Positions 36,355 through 44,248 of a stretch of DNA of 64,000 nucleotides are shown here, in pieces (position 1 is the stretch's first letter; each line of letters starts with the position of its first letter). Source of the DNA: Demequina sp. NBRC 110052 (GTDB lineage Bacteria > Actinomycetota > Actinomycetes > Actinomycetales > Demequinaceae); NCBI RefSeq assembly GCF_002090075.1, contig NZ_BBRI01000002.1, positions 992,001 through 1,056,000 of the forward strand, in the 5' to 3' direction. The notes beneath the pieces were generated by a model. That model did not search any database, was not told the DNA's origin, and saw only the letters and a program-made list of their open reading frames with translations. Both the position numbers and the translations under genes were made by a program.

Positions 36355-37455
36355 TCAGAGAGAGTTCGACTGGACCACGGCGGTGTGGTCCTCTGTGGGA
36401 TTCGGGGACTTGGTGCGCCGTCGACGCGTGAACTTGACCTGGTCGAGCACCATGACGCCGACGAGGATCACGCCTTGGGCGATCGCGTACTCGTATGCGG
36501 AGAGACGCATGGCGGTGAAGCCGCTCGAGAGCACCTGGAGCGTCAGCGTCGCGAGCACGACGCCCATGACGGTGGCGAACCCCCCGTTCGGGTTGGTGCC
36601 GCCCAACACGGCGATCACGATGACCAGCAGCACGTAGCTTGAACCGTAGTCAGCGCTCGCGGACGGGTTGCGGCTGAGGAAGAGGAGCCCTGCGATCGCC
36701 GCAAGCAGGCCGGACATCAGGTACGTCACCATCAGCGTGGCCCTCGCAGAGATACCGGAAAACCTGCTGGCGACCGGATTCGCGCCCTGCAGTTGGATCT
36801 TGCGGCCGATGGGCGTTCGGTTGATGACCAGCGCCACGACGGCGGCAGCGACGATCAGGATGATCATGAGTACAGGGATCCCCGCGATCGCGGTGTCACC
36901 CATCGCCGTCAGGGCAGAGGGTGCACCGGAGATCGTCACCCCGCCGGTCCACACGAGCGCGAGGCCGTTGAAGACCTGCATGGTCCCGAGCGTCGCCAGA
37001 ATCGGCGTGATGCCCACGATGCTGATCAGCACGCCGTTGATCGCGCCGAGCGCCGCTCCGACGAGGATGCCCGCGAAGATGATCACCGGCGTCATAGCCT
37101 CCGCTTGGGCCTCGCCCTGAGCGGCAGCAATCGCGGTGTAGAGGCTCGAGACCGTGACTGCAGTGCCGTTGGCAATCGCAACCACGGACAGGTCGATGCC
37201 ACCCGTGAGCATGGCGAGCATTACAGCGAGCGAGAGCAGACCGATCTCGGGCGCGGCGACTGCGATGTTCGTGAGGTTCACGGGGTTGAGGAAGACGCTG
37301 GGCTTAAGGATCGCGAAGAACGCGAAGGTGGCGATCAGCAGGAACGCCATTCGCCCCACGCCGCGCTGCACATGGATCCGTTCGAGCAGCGAGGTCCATG
37401 CCGCACCTACTCGCCCGTTCATCTCAGCGAGTCCATTGCGGTTCTCGTTGTTCAT
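36355..37455 (-). CDS. Sugar ABC transporter permease (CUT2 type), first of two
   Basis: A 366-residue permease of the ribose/AI-2 (CUT2) class with eight to ten transmembrane helices. The family landmarks LLSLAVMLAMLTGGIDLSVV, GALNG-like GAALGAINGVLISIVGITPI and the late AVLGGTNPNGG are visible. A charged C-terminal tail follows. ATG 37455 has a near-perfect Shine-Dalgarno (AAGGAGGTGTCGGC) and overlaps the stop of the second permease by 4 nt. The two permeases form a heterodimer in the membrane. Confidence 0.92.
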   Translation of the reverse strand: MNNENRNGLAEMNGRVGAAWTSLLERIHVQRGVGRMAFLLIATFAFFAILKPSVFLNPVNLTNIAVAAPEIGLLSLAVMLAMLTGGIDLSVVAIANGTAVTVSSLYTAIAAAQGEAQAEAMTPVIIFAGILVGAALGAINGVLISIVGITPILATLGTMQVFNGLALVWTGGVTISGAPSALTAMGDTAIAGIPVLMIILIVAAAVVALVINRTPIGRKIQLQGANPVASRFSGISARATLMVTYLMSGLLAAIAGLLFLSRNPSASADYGSSYVLLVIVIAVLGGTNPNGGFATVMGVVLATLTLQVLSSGFTAMRLSAYEYAIAQGVILVGVMVLDQVKFTRRRRTKSPNPTEDHTAVVQSNSL

Positions 37456-38468
37456 GCCGACACCTCCTTCGCGAGCGCGACAGGTCGCCGCCTTGCACGC
37501 ATCGCACCCAACGCCTGGACCGTCACACCGAAGATCAGGAGCAGGCCGACGGCGGCGCGCTGCCACGTGCTCGGGATGCCCACGAGGACAAGGTTGTTGT
37601 TGATGAGTTGGACGAGCACCACTCCGAGTACCGTGCCCATCACCGAGCCGCGACCGCCGAAGATGGACGCGCCTCCCAGCACGACTGCGGCGATGATGTC
37701 GAGCTCGGTACCCACCAGGCTTTGGGGATTGGCGTTCTTGCCGAGCACCACGTAGATGATCCCGCCGAACGCTGCGAGGGCGCCCACGAGGACGTAGAGC
37801 CAGACCTGCGTGCGCACGACCTTGATGCCCACGCGCCGGGCCGCCTCGGTGTCGCCCCCTATCGCGAAGATCGAGCGCCCGAACACCGTGTACTTGAGCA
37901 TCCACGCGATCAGGAGCGCCACCAGCAGGACCGGGATGATCATGAAGTGCAGGTATCCGCCGCCGGCGATGTCCACGAGATGCACATCGGCACCGGTGAT
38001 GGAGGCCGGCAGGTCCGACGCCGAGATGTACACCGACCCCACGTACGTGAGCAGGATTCCCTTATAGATGGTCTGCGTTCCGAGCGTCACTATCAGCGTC
38101 GGGAGCCTGAACCTTGCTATCACCACGCCATTGAGGAGTCCGAGGAGTCCGCCGACGACCATCGCGACGACGAAGATCACCACGAGACCGGGATCGAAAC
38201 TTGCGTCCATGGACCACTTCACGGTCGTGTACGCCGCGAAGATCGCGATCGCCGGAAAGGACACGTCGATCCCGCCGGAGATCATCACGAGGAGAACGCC
38301 GAGCGCGAAGATGAGCGGCACCATCGAGCTCCGTACCAGCGCGAAGAACGTGTTGGCCGTGAAGAAGGCCGGGCTGGCGAGCGACATCGCGACCACGACG
38401 ATCAGGATCACGGCGACGAGCAGCCCCTCGTTGTTGGCGCCCCGTAGGCGCCACATCAGCTCTCTCAT
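37452..38468 (-). CDS. Sugar ABC transporter permease (CUT2 type), second of two
   Basis: A 338-residue CUT2 permease with eight to ten helices. It has FALGVLLVMISGGIDVSFPA, LLGLLNGVVIARFRLPTLIVT and LGGASIFGGRGSVMGTVLGV, typical landmarks. ATG 38468 overlaps the stop of the ATP-binding gene by 4 nt. The paired permease genes, each about 340-370 residues, are usual for rhamnose- and AI-2-type importers. Confidence 0.92.
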   Translation of the reverse strand: MRELMWRLRGANNEGLLVAVILIVVVAMSLASPAFFTANTFFALVRSSMVPLIFALGVLLVMISGGIDVSFPAIAIFAAYTTVKWSMDASFDPGLVVIFVVAMVVGGLLGLLNGVVIARFRLPTLIVTLGTQTIYKGILLTYVGSVYISASDLPASITGADVHLVDIAGGGYLHFMIIPVLLVALLIAWMLKYTVFGRSIFAIGGDTEAARRVGIKVVRTQVWLYVLVGALAAFGGIIYVVLGKNANPQSLVGTELDIIAAVVLGGASIFGGRGSVMGTVLGVVLVQLINNNLVLVGIPSTWQRAAVGLLLIFGVTVQALGAMRARRRPVALAKEVSA

Positions 38469-39964
38469 GCCGCCATCCTCAGCTGGATCTTCTCGGCATC
38501 GATCTCGTCTCCGATGAGCTCGGAGACGACGCGCCCTTCGTGAACGATCAGTATTCGGTGGCAGCTGGAGACCAGCTCCGGGATGTCATCGGAGATGACG
38601 ATGACCCCGATCCCCTCGGCCGCCTGCTCCCTCAGGATCGCCAGGATCTCCTCCTTGGAGCCGATGTCGACGCCCACGGTGGGTCCGTTCAGGATGAGGA
38701 TGTGGGGACGGCGGTCGAGCCACTTCGCGAGAACGACGCGCTGCGCGTTCCCACCTGAGAGGCTTCGCACCATGGCCGCCACGTTGGGTGCAGCGATGCG
38801 CAGCCGGGCGAAGAGCTCAGCGATCGAGGTGCGGATCCGACCGCGGTCTAGGAGCCCAGTGCGCGACCGGTACGAGTCGAGCGAAGCGGCCACCATGTTG
38901 TCCGCGATCGACTGGTCGAGAAAGAGACCTTGAGTGAGCCGGTCCTCGGGCACGTATCCGATTCCCGCCTTGACCGCGTCGCGAATCGATCCGATGCGGT
39001 GCACCTCGCCATCGACCGCGATGGTGCCGCTTTGAGCGGGGTTGATGCCGAAGATCGCCTCGGCGATCTCTGATCGGCCGGAGCCGAGGAGTCCCGTGAT
39101 CCCGAGGATCTCTCCGGATCGGAGCTCGAACGAGACACGATCGAATCCTCCTTCGCGCGTCAGCTCTGAGACCTTGAGCAGCACGGGAGCGTCCTCGGGA
39201 ACCGCGTCGACGAGGCGCGCGTCGTTCACCTCCCGACCGGTCATCGCCTTGGCGATCGACCTGCCCGTGTAGTCCGAAGCGACGCCTGACTCGATCACCT
39301 CGCCGTTGCGCAGGACCGTCAGGCGCTGCGATATCTGGAGCACCTCGTCGAGCTTGTGACTCACGAACATCACGGCGACTCCGCGCTCCTGGAGGCGGCG
39401 CACGATGATGAAGAGCCTGTCGACCTCGGTGTGGGTGAGCGCGGTGGTGGGCTCGTCCATGATCAGCACCTTCGCCTCGCCGACGAGCGCTCGGCAGATC
39501 GCGATGAGCTGTCGATCGGCGACGGAGAGCGTCGCGACGTCCGCGTCAAGGTCGATCGACAGGCCCAAGTCCTCGACGATGCGGCGCGCGACCTCGCGAA
39601 TCCGCGTGCGCGACGAGAGCTTGCGACGTTCCGCCAGTTCGCTCAGCATCGCGATGTTCTCGGCTGCGGAGAGGTTGGGGAACAGCGAGAAGTCCTGGTA
39701 GATCACCTGGACTCCACTCACGATCGCCTCCGAAGGCGTGAGGTGGGTCCGCTCCTGGTCGGAGATCGATATCTTGCCGGAGTCGGGCTTCTCCACACCG
39801 CTGATGATCTTGATCAACGTTGATTTCCCACTGCCGTTCTCGCCTGCGAGGCAATGCACCTCGCCTGGCAGGAGTGACAGGGAGACCCCGTTGAGCGCGT
39901 GAACTCCCCCGTAGGTCTTGACGATGTCGCGGACCTCGAGGACCGGTTGTGCCACCTGAGCCAT
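38465..39964 (-). CDS. Sugar ABC transporter ATP-binding protein (CUT2 type, tandem ATPase)
   Basis: A 499-residue protein of two fused ATPase domains, the rule for CUT2 importers. First domain: Walker A GENGSGKST (about 37-45), signature LSVADRQLI (degenerate LSGGQ), Walker B VLIMDEPTTAL. Second domain: degenerate Walker A GLLGSGRSE, signature LSGGNAQRVVLAKWL, and ILNGPTVGVDIG in place of the usual DEPTRGVDVG. That Asp-Glu to Asn-Gly change suggests the second site binds but may not hydrolyse ATP. ATG 39964 follows GAAGG. It is separated by 85 nt with a strong hairpin from the binding-protein gene. Confidence 0.93.
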   Translation of the reverse strand: MAQVAQPVLEVRDIVKTYGGVHALNGVSLSLLPGEVHCLAGENGSGKSTLIKIISGVEKPDSGKISISDQERTHLTPSEAIVSGVQVIYQDFSLFPNLSAAENIAMLSELAERRKLSSRTRIREVARRIVEDLGLSIDLDADVATLSVADRQLIAICRALVGEAKVLIMDEPTTALTHTEVDRLFIIVRRLQERGVAVMFVSHKLDEVLQISQRLTVLRNGEVIESGVASDYTGRSIAKAMTGREVNDARLVDAVPEDAPVLLKVSELTREGGFDRVSFELRSGEILGITGLLGSGRSEIAEAIFGINPAQSGTIAVDGEVHRIGSIRDAVKAGIGYVPEDRLTQGLFLDQSIADNMVAASLDSYRSRTGLLDRGRIRTSIAELFARLRIAAPNVAAMVRSLSGGNAQRVVLAKWLDRRPHILILNGPTVGVDIGSKEEILAILREQAAEGIGVIVISDDIPELVSSCHRILIVHEGRVVSELIGDEIDAEKIQLRMAA

Positions 39965-39989
39965 GTACCTGGACCTTCGTGCGGCCGCA

Positions 39990-40030
39990 CTGGGCGGGCT
40001 GAGCGACGCGTTCGTCACCAGCCCGCCCAG
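39990..40030 (-). other. Intercistronic hairpin between binding-protein and ATPase genes
   Basis: A perfect 12-bp stem (CTGGGCGGGCTG at 39990-40001 with 40019-40030) and 17-nt loop, 19 nt beyond the stop of the binding-protein gene and about 25 nt before the ATPase start. No T-tract. Such hairpins in ABC importer operons often protect the upstream mRNA or partly terminate transcription so that binding protein exceeds the other components. Confidence 0.6.
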
Positions 40031-40049
40031 CAGCGGGATTGGACCGTTG

Positions 40050-41090
40050 CTAGAAGTCGTAGTCGGCGACGTTCGACAGGTCGACGGCGACGCCTGCGTT
40101 ACCTGCGTACACGTTGTCGTAGCCGTCGAGCTGCACGAGCGACTCGTAGCCGGGGACACCGAGGTCGGTGCCCTCAGAGATCGTTCCGCCGTCCGCAAGG
40201 ATCCTCGCGATCGCGAGCTGGGCCTTGCCTGCGAGGGCCGGGTCCCAGAAGAAGATCTTGTCGATGGCCCCGGAGTCGAGGTAGGAGCCGGCAACCGAGG
40301 GGATGGAGGTTCCCATCACGCAGACCGAGTCGGCCTTGCCCGCTTCCTCAACCGCGCGCGCGATACCGACGACGTCGGTGCCTGCCGAGCCTTGGAAGCC
40401 CTTGATGTCCGGGTACTTGGCGAGGATCTCCTTGGCCTTGTTGTAGGCGACCTCCTCGTTCTCCTCCGACTCGATCGGATCCTCCACCCGAGTCATGCCC
40501 GGGTAGTCCGCCGTCTGAAGATCGTGCGCACCCGAGACCCACTCGGAGTGCGAGCCGTTGGTGAGACGGCCCACGAACTGGACGTACTCACCTTCCTCAG
40601 CCATGCACTGCGCGAGGTTCTCCATGATCTGGGCACCGTAAGCGGTGTTCTCGAACGCCTCGATGTCGATGTCGGCGTTCTCGATGCCAGCGGCCTCGTG
40701 GGTGACGACGATGATGCCGGCGTCACGCGCCTGCTGCAGCACGCTCTCGAGCCCGGCGAGGTCGTTCGGGACGACCGAGATGGCGACGGGGCTCTGCGCG
40801 ATGAGGTCCTGAATGATGGAAACCTGTCCTTCGTTGGTCGCCTCCGCCGGTCCCTCCTGGCGTGCGTCGATGGACATCTCAGACGCCCACTCGTCGACGC
40901 CGACCTCCATGCGGTCGAACCAGCCGATTCCGGTGGCCTTCACGACGACAACGTAGGCGCCATCGTCACCGGCGGAGCCGCTGCCCGCATCCGAGGTGGC
41001 AGGGTCTCCTTCGCTGACCGACGAGCATCCGACGAGCGCCATGGTCAGGGCGCTGGCGACAAGTCCACCGGCGAGTCTCTTGTGCTTCAT
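40050..41090 (-). CDS. Sugar-binding lipoprotein of CUT2 ABC transporter
   Basis: A 346-residue extracytoplasmic substrate-binding lipoprotein. The signal peptide MKHKRLAGGLVASALTMALV ends in a lipobox LVGC with Cys22 as the lipidated residue, followed by a Ser/Gly/Asp-rich linker. The mature part is a periplasmic-binding-protein type 1 fold of the rhamnose/AI-2 group: GWFDRMEVGVDEWASE, SVVPNDLAGLESVLQQARDA, IKGFQGSAGTDVVGIARAVE and FFWDPALAGKAQLAIA. It is the first gene of the operon, has AAGGGAG before ATG 41090, and a good promoter (TTGACA, 18 nt, TATGGT) about 70-95 nt upstream. Confidence 0.92.
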   Translation of the reverse strand: MKHKRLAGGLVASALTMALVGCSSVSEGDPATSDAGSGSAGDDGAYVVVVKATGIGWFDRMEVGVDEWASEMSIDARQEGPAEATNEGQVSIIQDLIAQSPVAISVVPNDLAGLESVLQQARDAGIIVVTHEAAGIENADIDIEAFENTAYGAQIMENLAQCMAEEGEYVQFVGRLTNGSHSEWVSGAHDLQTADYPGMTRVEDPIESEENEEVAYNKAKEILAKYPDIKGFQGSAGTDVVGIARAVEEAGKADSVCVMGTSIPSVAGSYLDSGAIDKIFFWDPALAGKAQLAIARILADGGTISEGTDLGVPGYESLVQLDGYDNVYAGNAGVAVDLSNVADYDF

Positions 41091-41157
41091 GTGTTCACTC
41101 CCTTGTGATCGAGCACCCTGTGCCTCGCTTCTCCGTCGAAGCAGCAGTGGTATTGGG

Positions 41158-41187
41158 ACCATAGGCCCGGGTCCGCACATCTGTCAA
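41158..41187 (-). promoter_or_regulatory. Sigma-70 type promoter of the sugar operon
   Basis: On the minus strand TTGACA (41182-41187) is followed after 18 nt by TATGGT (41158-41163). Transcription would start near 41151, about 60 nt before the binding-protein ATG. This is the closest match to consensus in the window, as expected for a strongly inducible, repressor-controlled operon. Confidence 0.65.
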
Positions 41188-41232
41188 TCGTTATCGCGCA
41201 GCGGATGCGCGCACTTTGACAGATAGTGCGCA
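41171..41232. promoter_or_regulatory. Inverted-repeat operator candidate between the sugar operon and the DeoR gene
   Basis: The plus strand carries TTGACAGATAGTGCGCAC at 41215-41232, and the minus strand carries a near copy TTGACAGATGTGCGGAC at 41187-41171, facing outward. The left copy contains the -35 of the sugar operon, so a bound regulator would block the promoter. GCGCACAAACG and CGTTTGCGC (41228-41254) form a second imperfect inverted repeat nearer the DeoR gene. The adjacent DeoR regulator is the natural candidate to bind. Confidence 0.5.
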
Positions 41233-41296
41233 CAAACGCGCGCTTCGTTTGCGCATGTCGGGCTACACTGATTCGCATAGGGGAGGTGATGCCGCA

Positions 41297-42031
41297 ATGT
41301 CGCGACAGGCACAGATCGTCGAGCTGCTGCTCGACCGGGGTTTCCAGTCGGTATCTGACCTCGCGCGCCACTTCGGCGTGACGGAGTCGACCATCCGGCG
41401 CAACCTCATCGAACTCGAGGAGCGCGAGCTCGTCCAGCGCACGCACGGTGGCGCGCTGCCGATTGGCCAGGCAGATGCCCCTTTCGACCTCAAGCAGACG
41501 CTACACAGAGCCGAGAAGGAGGCGATCGGCAAGGCGATGGCGCACCGCATCCTGGATCACCAGACGGTGCTGCTCGACTCGGGCTCCACGACCCTCGAGG
41601 TCGCCAAGCACCTGACCGCCCGGCAGCTCACCGTGGTCACGAACGACCTCCTGATCGGCGCGACGATCGCCGAGCGACAGAACGCGCACCTCGTCTTCAT
41701 CGGCGGAGAATTGTTACCGAACGTATACACGATGTGGGGACCGACCTCGGTTCAGCAGCTGCAGAACCTTCGGGTCAACGTTGCGGTGTTCGGCGCGGAC
41801 AGCGTCTCCGAGAGCGGAATCTTCAACACCTCGAGCTACGAACTCGAGGTCAAGCGGGTGATGCGGAGCATCGCAGACGAAGCGTTCTTCGTTGCCGACA
41901 GTTCGAAGTTCGGCCGCGAGGCTCTGTTCAGGGTCTTCGACTGCGACGCCTTCAGCGCCGGCATCACCGACCTCTACCTCGATCCGATCCGGGCCGCCCA
42001 ATTCCCAGTTCCGATCATCCGCACCAGCTGA
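41297..42031 (+). CDS. DeoR-family transcriptional regulator
   Basis: A 244-residue repressor. The N-terminal winged HTH (about residues 1-57) reads SDLARHFGVTESTIRRNLIE and ends with the family marker LVQRTHGGA. The sensor domain (DeoRC, about 75-235) has TVLLDSGSTTLEVAKHL, VVTNDLLIG, FIGGELLPN and FFVADSSKFGREALFRV, which bind sugar phosphates in known members. ATG 41297 is chosen over a longer frame because GGGGAGGTG lies just upstream. TACACT at 41264-41269 could be its -10. It is divergent from the nine-gene sugar operon and most likely represses it until a phosphorylated intermediate appears. Confidence 0.93.
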   Translation: MSRQAQIVELLLDRGFQSVSDLARHFGVTESTIRRNLIELEERELVQRTHGGALPIGQADAPFDLKQTLHRAEKEAIGKAMAHRILDHQTVLLDSGSTTLEVAKHLTARQLTVVTNDLLIGATIAERQNAHLVFIGGELLPNVYTMWGPTSVQQLQNLRVNVAVFGADSVSESGIFNTSSYELEVKRVMRSIADEAFFVADSSKFGREALFRVFDCDAFSAGITDLYLDPIRAAQFPVPIIRTS

Positions 42032-42082
42032 GAACCGCCCATCGGCGCCGGCTGGCGCAGTCAGCGCAGAGTTTGAGCAGGC

Positions 42083-43114
42083 CTACTCCACCGCACCAGG
42101 GTTGAAGAGCACCGCGCGCGAACGCAGATCTCCTGCGGCGAGGCGTGCGAGCGCGGTAGTCGCATCCTGCATCGGGAACCTCTCGACCACGGTCCGGATG
42201 CGGCCCTCAGCCGCCATTGCAAGTACGGCGTTCATCTGCTCTCGATTGCCCAGAATCGACCCCTTGATCGTCTGCTGCTTGTTGAAGTGAAACTCCTCGA
42301 CGTTGAGGGGCACCGCGCTCACCAGAGTTCCGCCCCACTTGAGGGTGCTCATCGCCTGCCTCGTCACCTCGTCCGATCCTGCAAAGGTGAGCACCACGTC
42401 CGCAGAGTCCTCGATCGCCGCGAGTTCCGCTGCATCGGTCGAGTCGACGACCTTCGCCGCCCCGAGCTCGAGCGCGACGTCCAGGTGAGCGCGCGTGCGT
42501 CCGACGGCGATCACCTCAGCGCCGGTCGCGACGGCCATCTGGAGCGCCATATGTCCCACGCCGCCGAGCCCGAAGATCGCGACGACCTGCCCTGGGCCCA
42601 GGTCGATCTTGTCGATGACTCCATACGACGTGATTCCAGGGCAGAACAGCGGAGCAGCATCCACGAGATCGAGGGCCACGGGGACATGGAACGTGTAGTC
42701 AGCCCACGAGAGCATGAACTCGCCGTAGCCTCCGTCCACGTGCTCGCCCGTAATGACGCGCTGGTGACACAACTGCTCGCGATCCGAAGCGCAGAACTCG
42801 CAGTCGCCGCACGCCCAGTACAGCGGCTGGACACCCACGGGGTCGCCGATGGCGAATCCCTGCACTCCGTCGCCCACCGCGGCGACCCGCCCGGTGACCT
42901 CATGTCCAGGGACGATAGGACTGATCGCGGGCACGCCGCCATCGACCCAGTCCCCCTCGATCATGTGAAGGTTCGAGCGACACACGCCGCAAGCGACCAC
43001 CTCGATGAGGAGCTGCCCCGGCCCGGCCTCCGGCCGCTCCTTCTCGGTCCATGTGAGTGGGTCTGATCCGATCGGACCGGGGGTGAAGAGCTGGTTCGCA
43101 TGCATCATTGCCAT
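42083..43114 (-). CDS. Zinc-dependent alcohol/polyol dehydrogenase
   Basis: A 343-residue medium-chain dehydrogenase. Catalytic zinc ligands Cys45 (ACGVCRSN) and His71-Glu72 (VPGHEVTG). The structural zinc cluster is Cys102, Cys105, Cys108 and Cys116 in ACGDCEFCASDREQLC. Nucleotide motif IFGLGGVGHMALQMA. It resembles sorbitol or alcohol dehydrogenases; the substrate is unknown. It converges on the DeoR gene (52 nt between stops) and could oxidise or reduce the sugar or polyol handled by that locus. ATG 43114 has no Shine-Dalgarno, but TTGGCG and TAGCGT spaced 18 nt lie upstream, the latter 7 nt from the ATG, so the mRNA is likely leaderless. Confidence 0.9.
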   Translation of the reverse strand: MAMMHANQLFTPGPIGSDPLTWTEKERPEAGPGQLLIEVVACGVCRSNLHMIEGDWVDGGVPAISPIVPGHEVTGRVAAVGDGVQGFAIGDPVGVQPLYWACGDCEFCASDREQLCHQRVITGEHVDGGYGEFMLSWADYTFHVPVALDLVDAAPLFCPGITSYGVIDKIDLGPGQVVAIFGLGGVGHMALQMAVATGAEVIAVGRTRAHLDVALELGAAKVVDSTDAAELAAIEDSADVVLTFAGSDEVTRQAMSTLKWGGTLVSAVPLNVEEFHFNKQQTIKGSILGNREQMNAVLAMAAEGRIRTVVERFPMQDATTALARLAAGDLRSRAVLFNPGAVE

Positions 43115-43121
43115 GCCTACG

Positions 43122-43151
43122 ACGCTAGAGCGACCGCGAACGCCGCGCCAA
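43122..43151 (-). promoter_or_regulatory. Promoter of the zinc dehydrogenase gene (leaderless)
   Basis: On the minus strand TTGGCG (43146-43151), 18-nt spacer, TAGCGT (43122-43127), then 7 nt to the ATG. Transcription would start at or within a base of the start codon. Confidence 0.5.
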
Positions 43152-43197
43152 CAACAATGCGTTGACGCCACCACAAGGAAGTGTGGTGGACGATCCG

Positions 43198-44133
43198 TCA
43201 GTCCGCGACCTCGAGTGAGGCGAGTGAGTGCCGCTCGCGTCGCAGCAGCGCGTCAGGCAGCAGCATCGCCTGCAGGCCGCGCGCCGTGTTGTCGGCCTCA
43301 GGGGCGACCTCGACGTGGACCTCCCACGCAATGTCGGGATCGCTCAAGGCGATCTTGCTCAGCCCAGCAGCGGCGTCCTTGAACGCGAGTGAGCGCGGGA
43401 GCGCGGCCACACCGAATCCTCGCTCGACCATCTCGAGGAGCATGTGAACATCGTCCACGGAGACGGCGCTACGCCGTTGCAGCCCGCGTTCGCGGGTCGC
43501 GGCGTCCAGAATCCTGCGCACCGTCCACGCGGGCTGGAAGTCCACGAACTCGGCGCTCGCCACAGCCTCCGACCAGCTGACCTCGGCGAGTGCGGATAGC
43601 GCGTGATCCGCCGGTGCGACAAGCAGGAACGGCTCGCGTCTGAGCAGTGACGGCCTCTCGCCCTCGCTTGCCTCGCTCGCACCACGCCGCGCGATGATCG
43701 CAAGATCCAGCTCTGCTGCGCTCAGGTGAGCACGCAGCTCCTCGGAGCCCGCCTGCACGTACGACACGTCGACGCCTGGTCCCGACGCGCGGAACGCGGC
43801 AAGCAGATCTACGACGTCGACGAGGTCGCCGAGGCATTGCTCAGACCCCACACGCACTACACGCGGAAAGTTGCCCTCATCGTCCACGAGCTCCTGTCGC
43901 ACGGCCCGTGCGTCCTCGAGGATGCGCCGCGCGCGCGGAAGGAAGATCTCCCCACTTCTCGTGAGCCGAGCACCATACGAGCCTCGATCGAAGAGCTGCA
44001 CTCCTAGGTCGCGTTCCAATGCGCGAATCGATGCGGACAGCCCGGACTGGGTGACGTACACGGTCTCCGCGGCGCGCGTGAAGTTCTCCTCGCGGGCGAC
44101 AGCAATGAAGAACTCGAGCTGCCTGATGTCCAC
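43198..44133 (-). CDS. LysR-family transcriptional regulator
   Basis: A 311-residue regulator. The N-terminal HTH (about residues 1-60) has MDIRQLEFFIAVAREENFTR and YVTQSGLSASIRALERDLG, standard for LysR. The effector domain (about 90-295) has the usual two-lobe pattern (DLAIIARRG, LLVAPADHALSAL, GFGVAALPRSLAF). GTG 44133 follows GAGGAGGTG. It lies 83 nt upstream of, and in the same direction as, the dehydrogenase at 42083-43114, and divergent from the ABC-F gene. Its target may be the dehydrogenase, though the usual divergent arrangement is missing. Confidence 0.93.
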   Translation of the reverse strand: MDIRQLEFFIAVAREENFTRAAETVYVTQSGLSASIRALERDLGVQLFDRGSYGARLTRSGEIFLPRARRILEDARAVRQELVDDEGNFPRVVRVGSEQCLGDLVDVVDLLAAFRASGPGVDVSYVQAGSEELRAHLSAAELDLAIIARRGASEASEGERPSLLRREPFLLVAPADHALSALAEVSWSEAVASAEFVDFQPAWTVRRILDAATRERGLQRRSAVSVDDVHMLLEMVERGFGVAALPRSLAFKDAAAGLSKIALSDPDIAWEVHVEVAPEADNTARGLQAMLLPDALLRRERHSLASLEVAD

Positions 44134-44236
44134 GTCGCCGCACCTCCTCGTCGAGCCGCCTCTGCCCTGACAGTAGCGGACCCCGAGGCCACGCTCGCCG
44201 GAGTTCCGGTCGGCGTGAGCTGGCGCGGGCCGCGAC

Positions 44237-44242
44237 TACCCT
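44237..44242 (+). promoter_or_regulatory. -10 element of the first ABC-F gene (leaderless)
   Basis: TACCCT ends 6 nt before the GTG start at 44249 and no ribosome-binding site intervenes. The same hexamer sits 7 nt before a GTG at 54076, upstream of the second ABC-F gene. No convincing -35 is visible. Confidence 0.4.
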
Positions 44243-44248
44243 TGTCGG

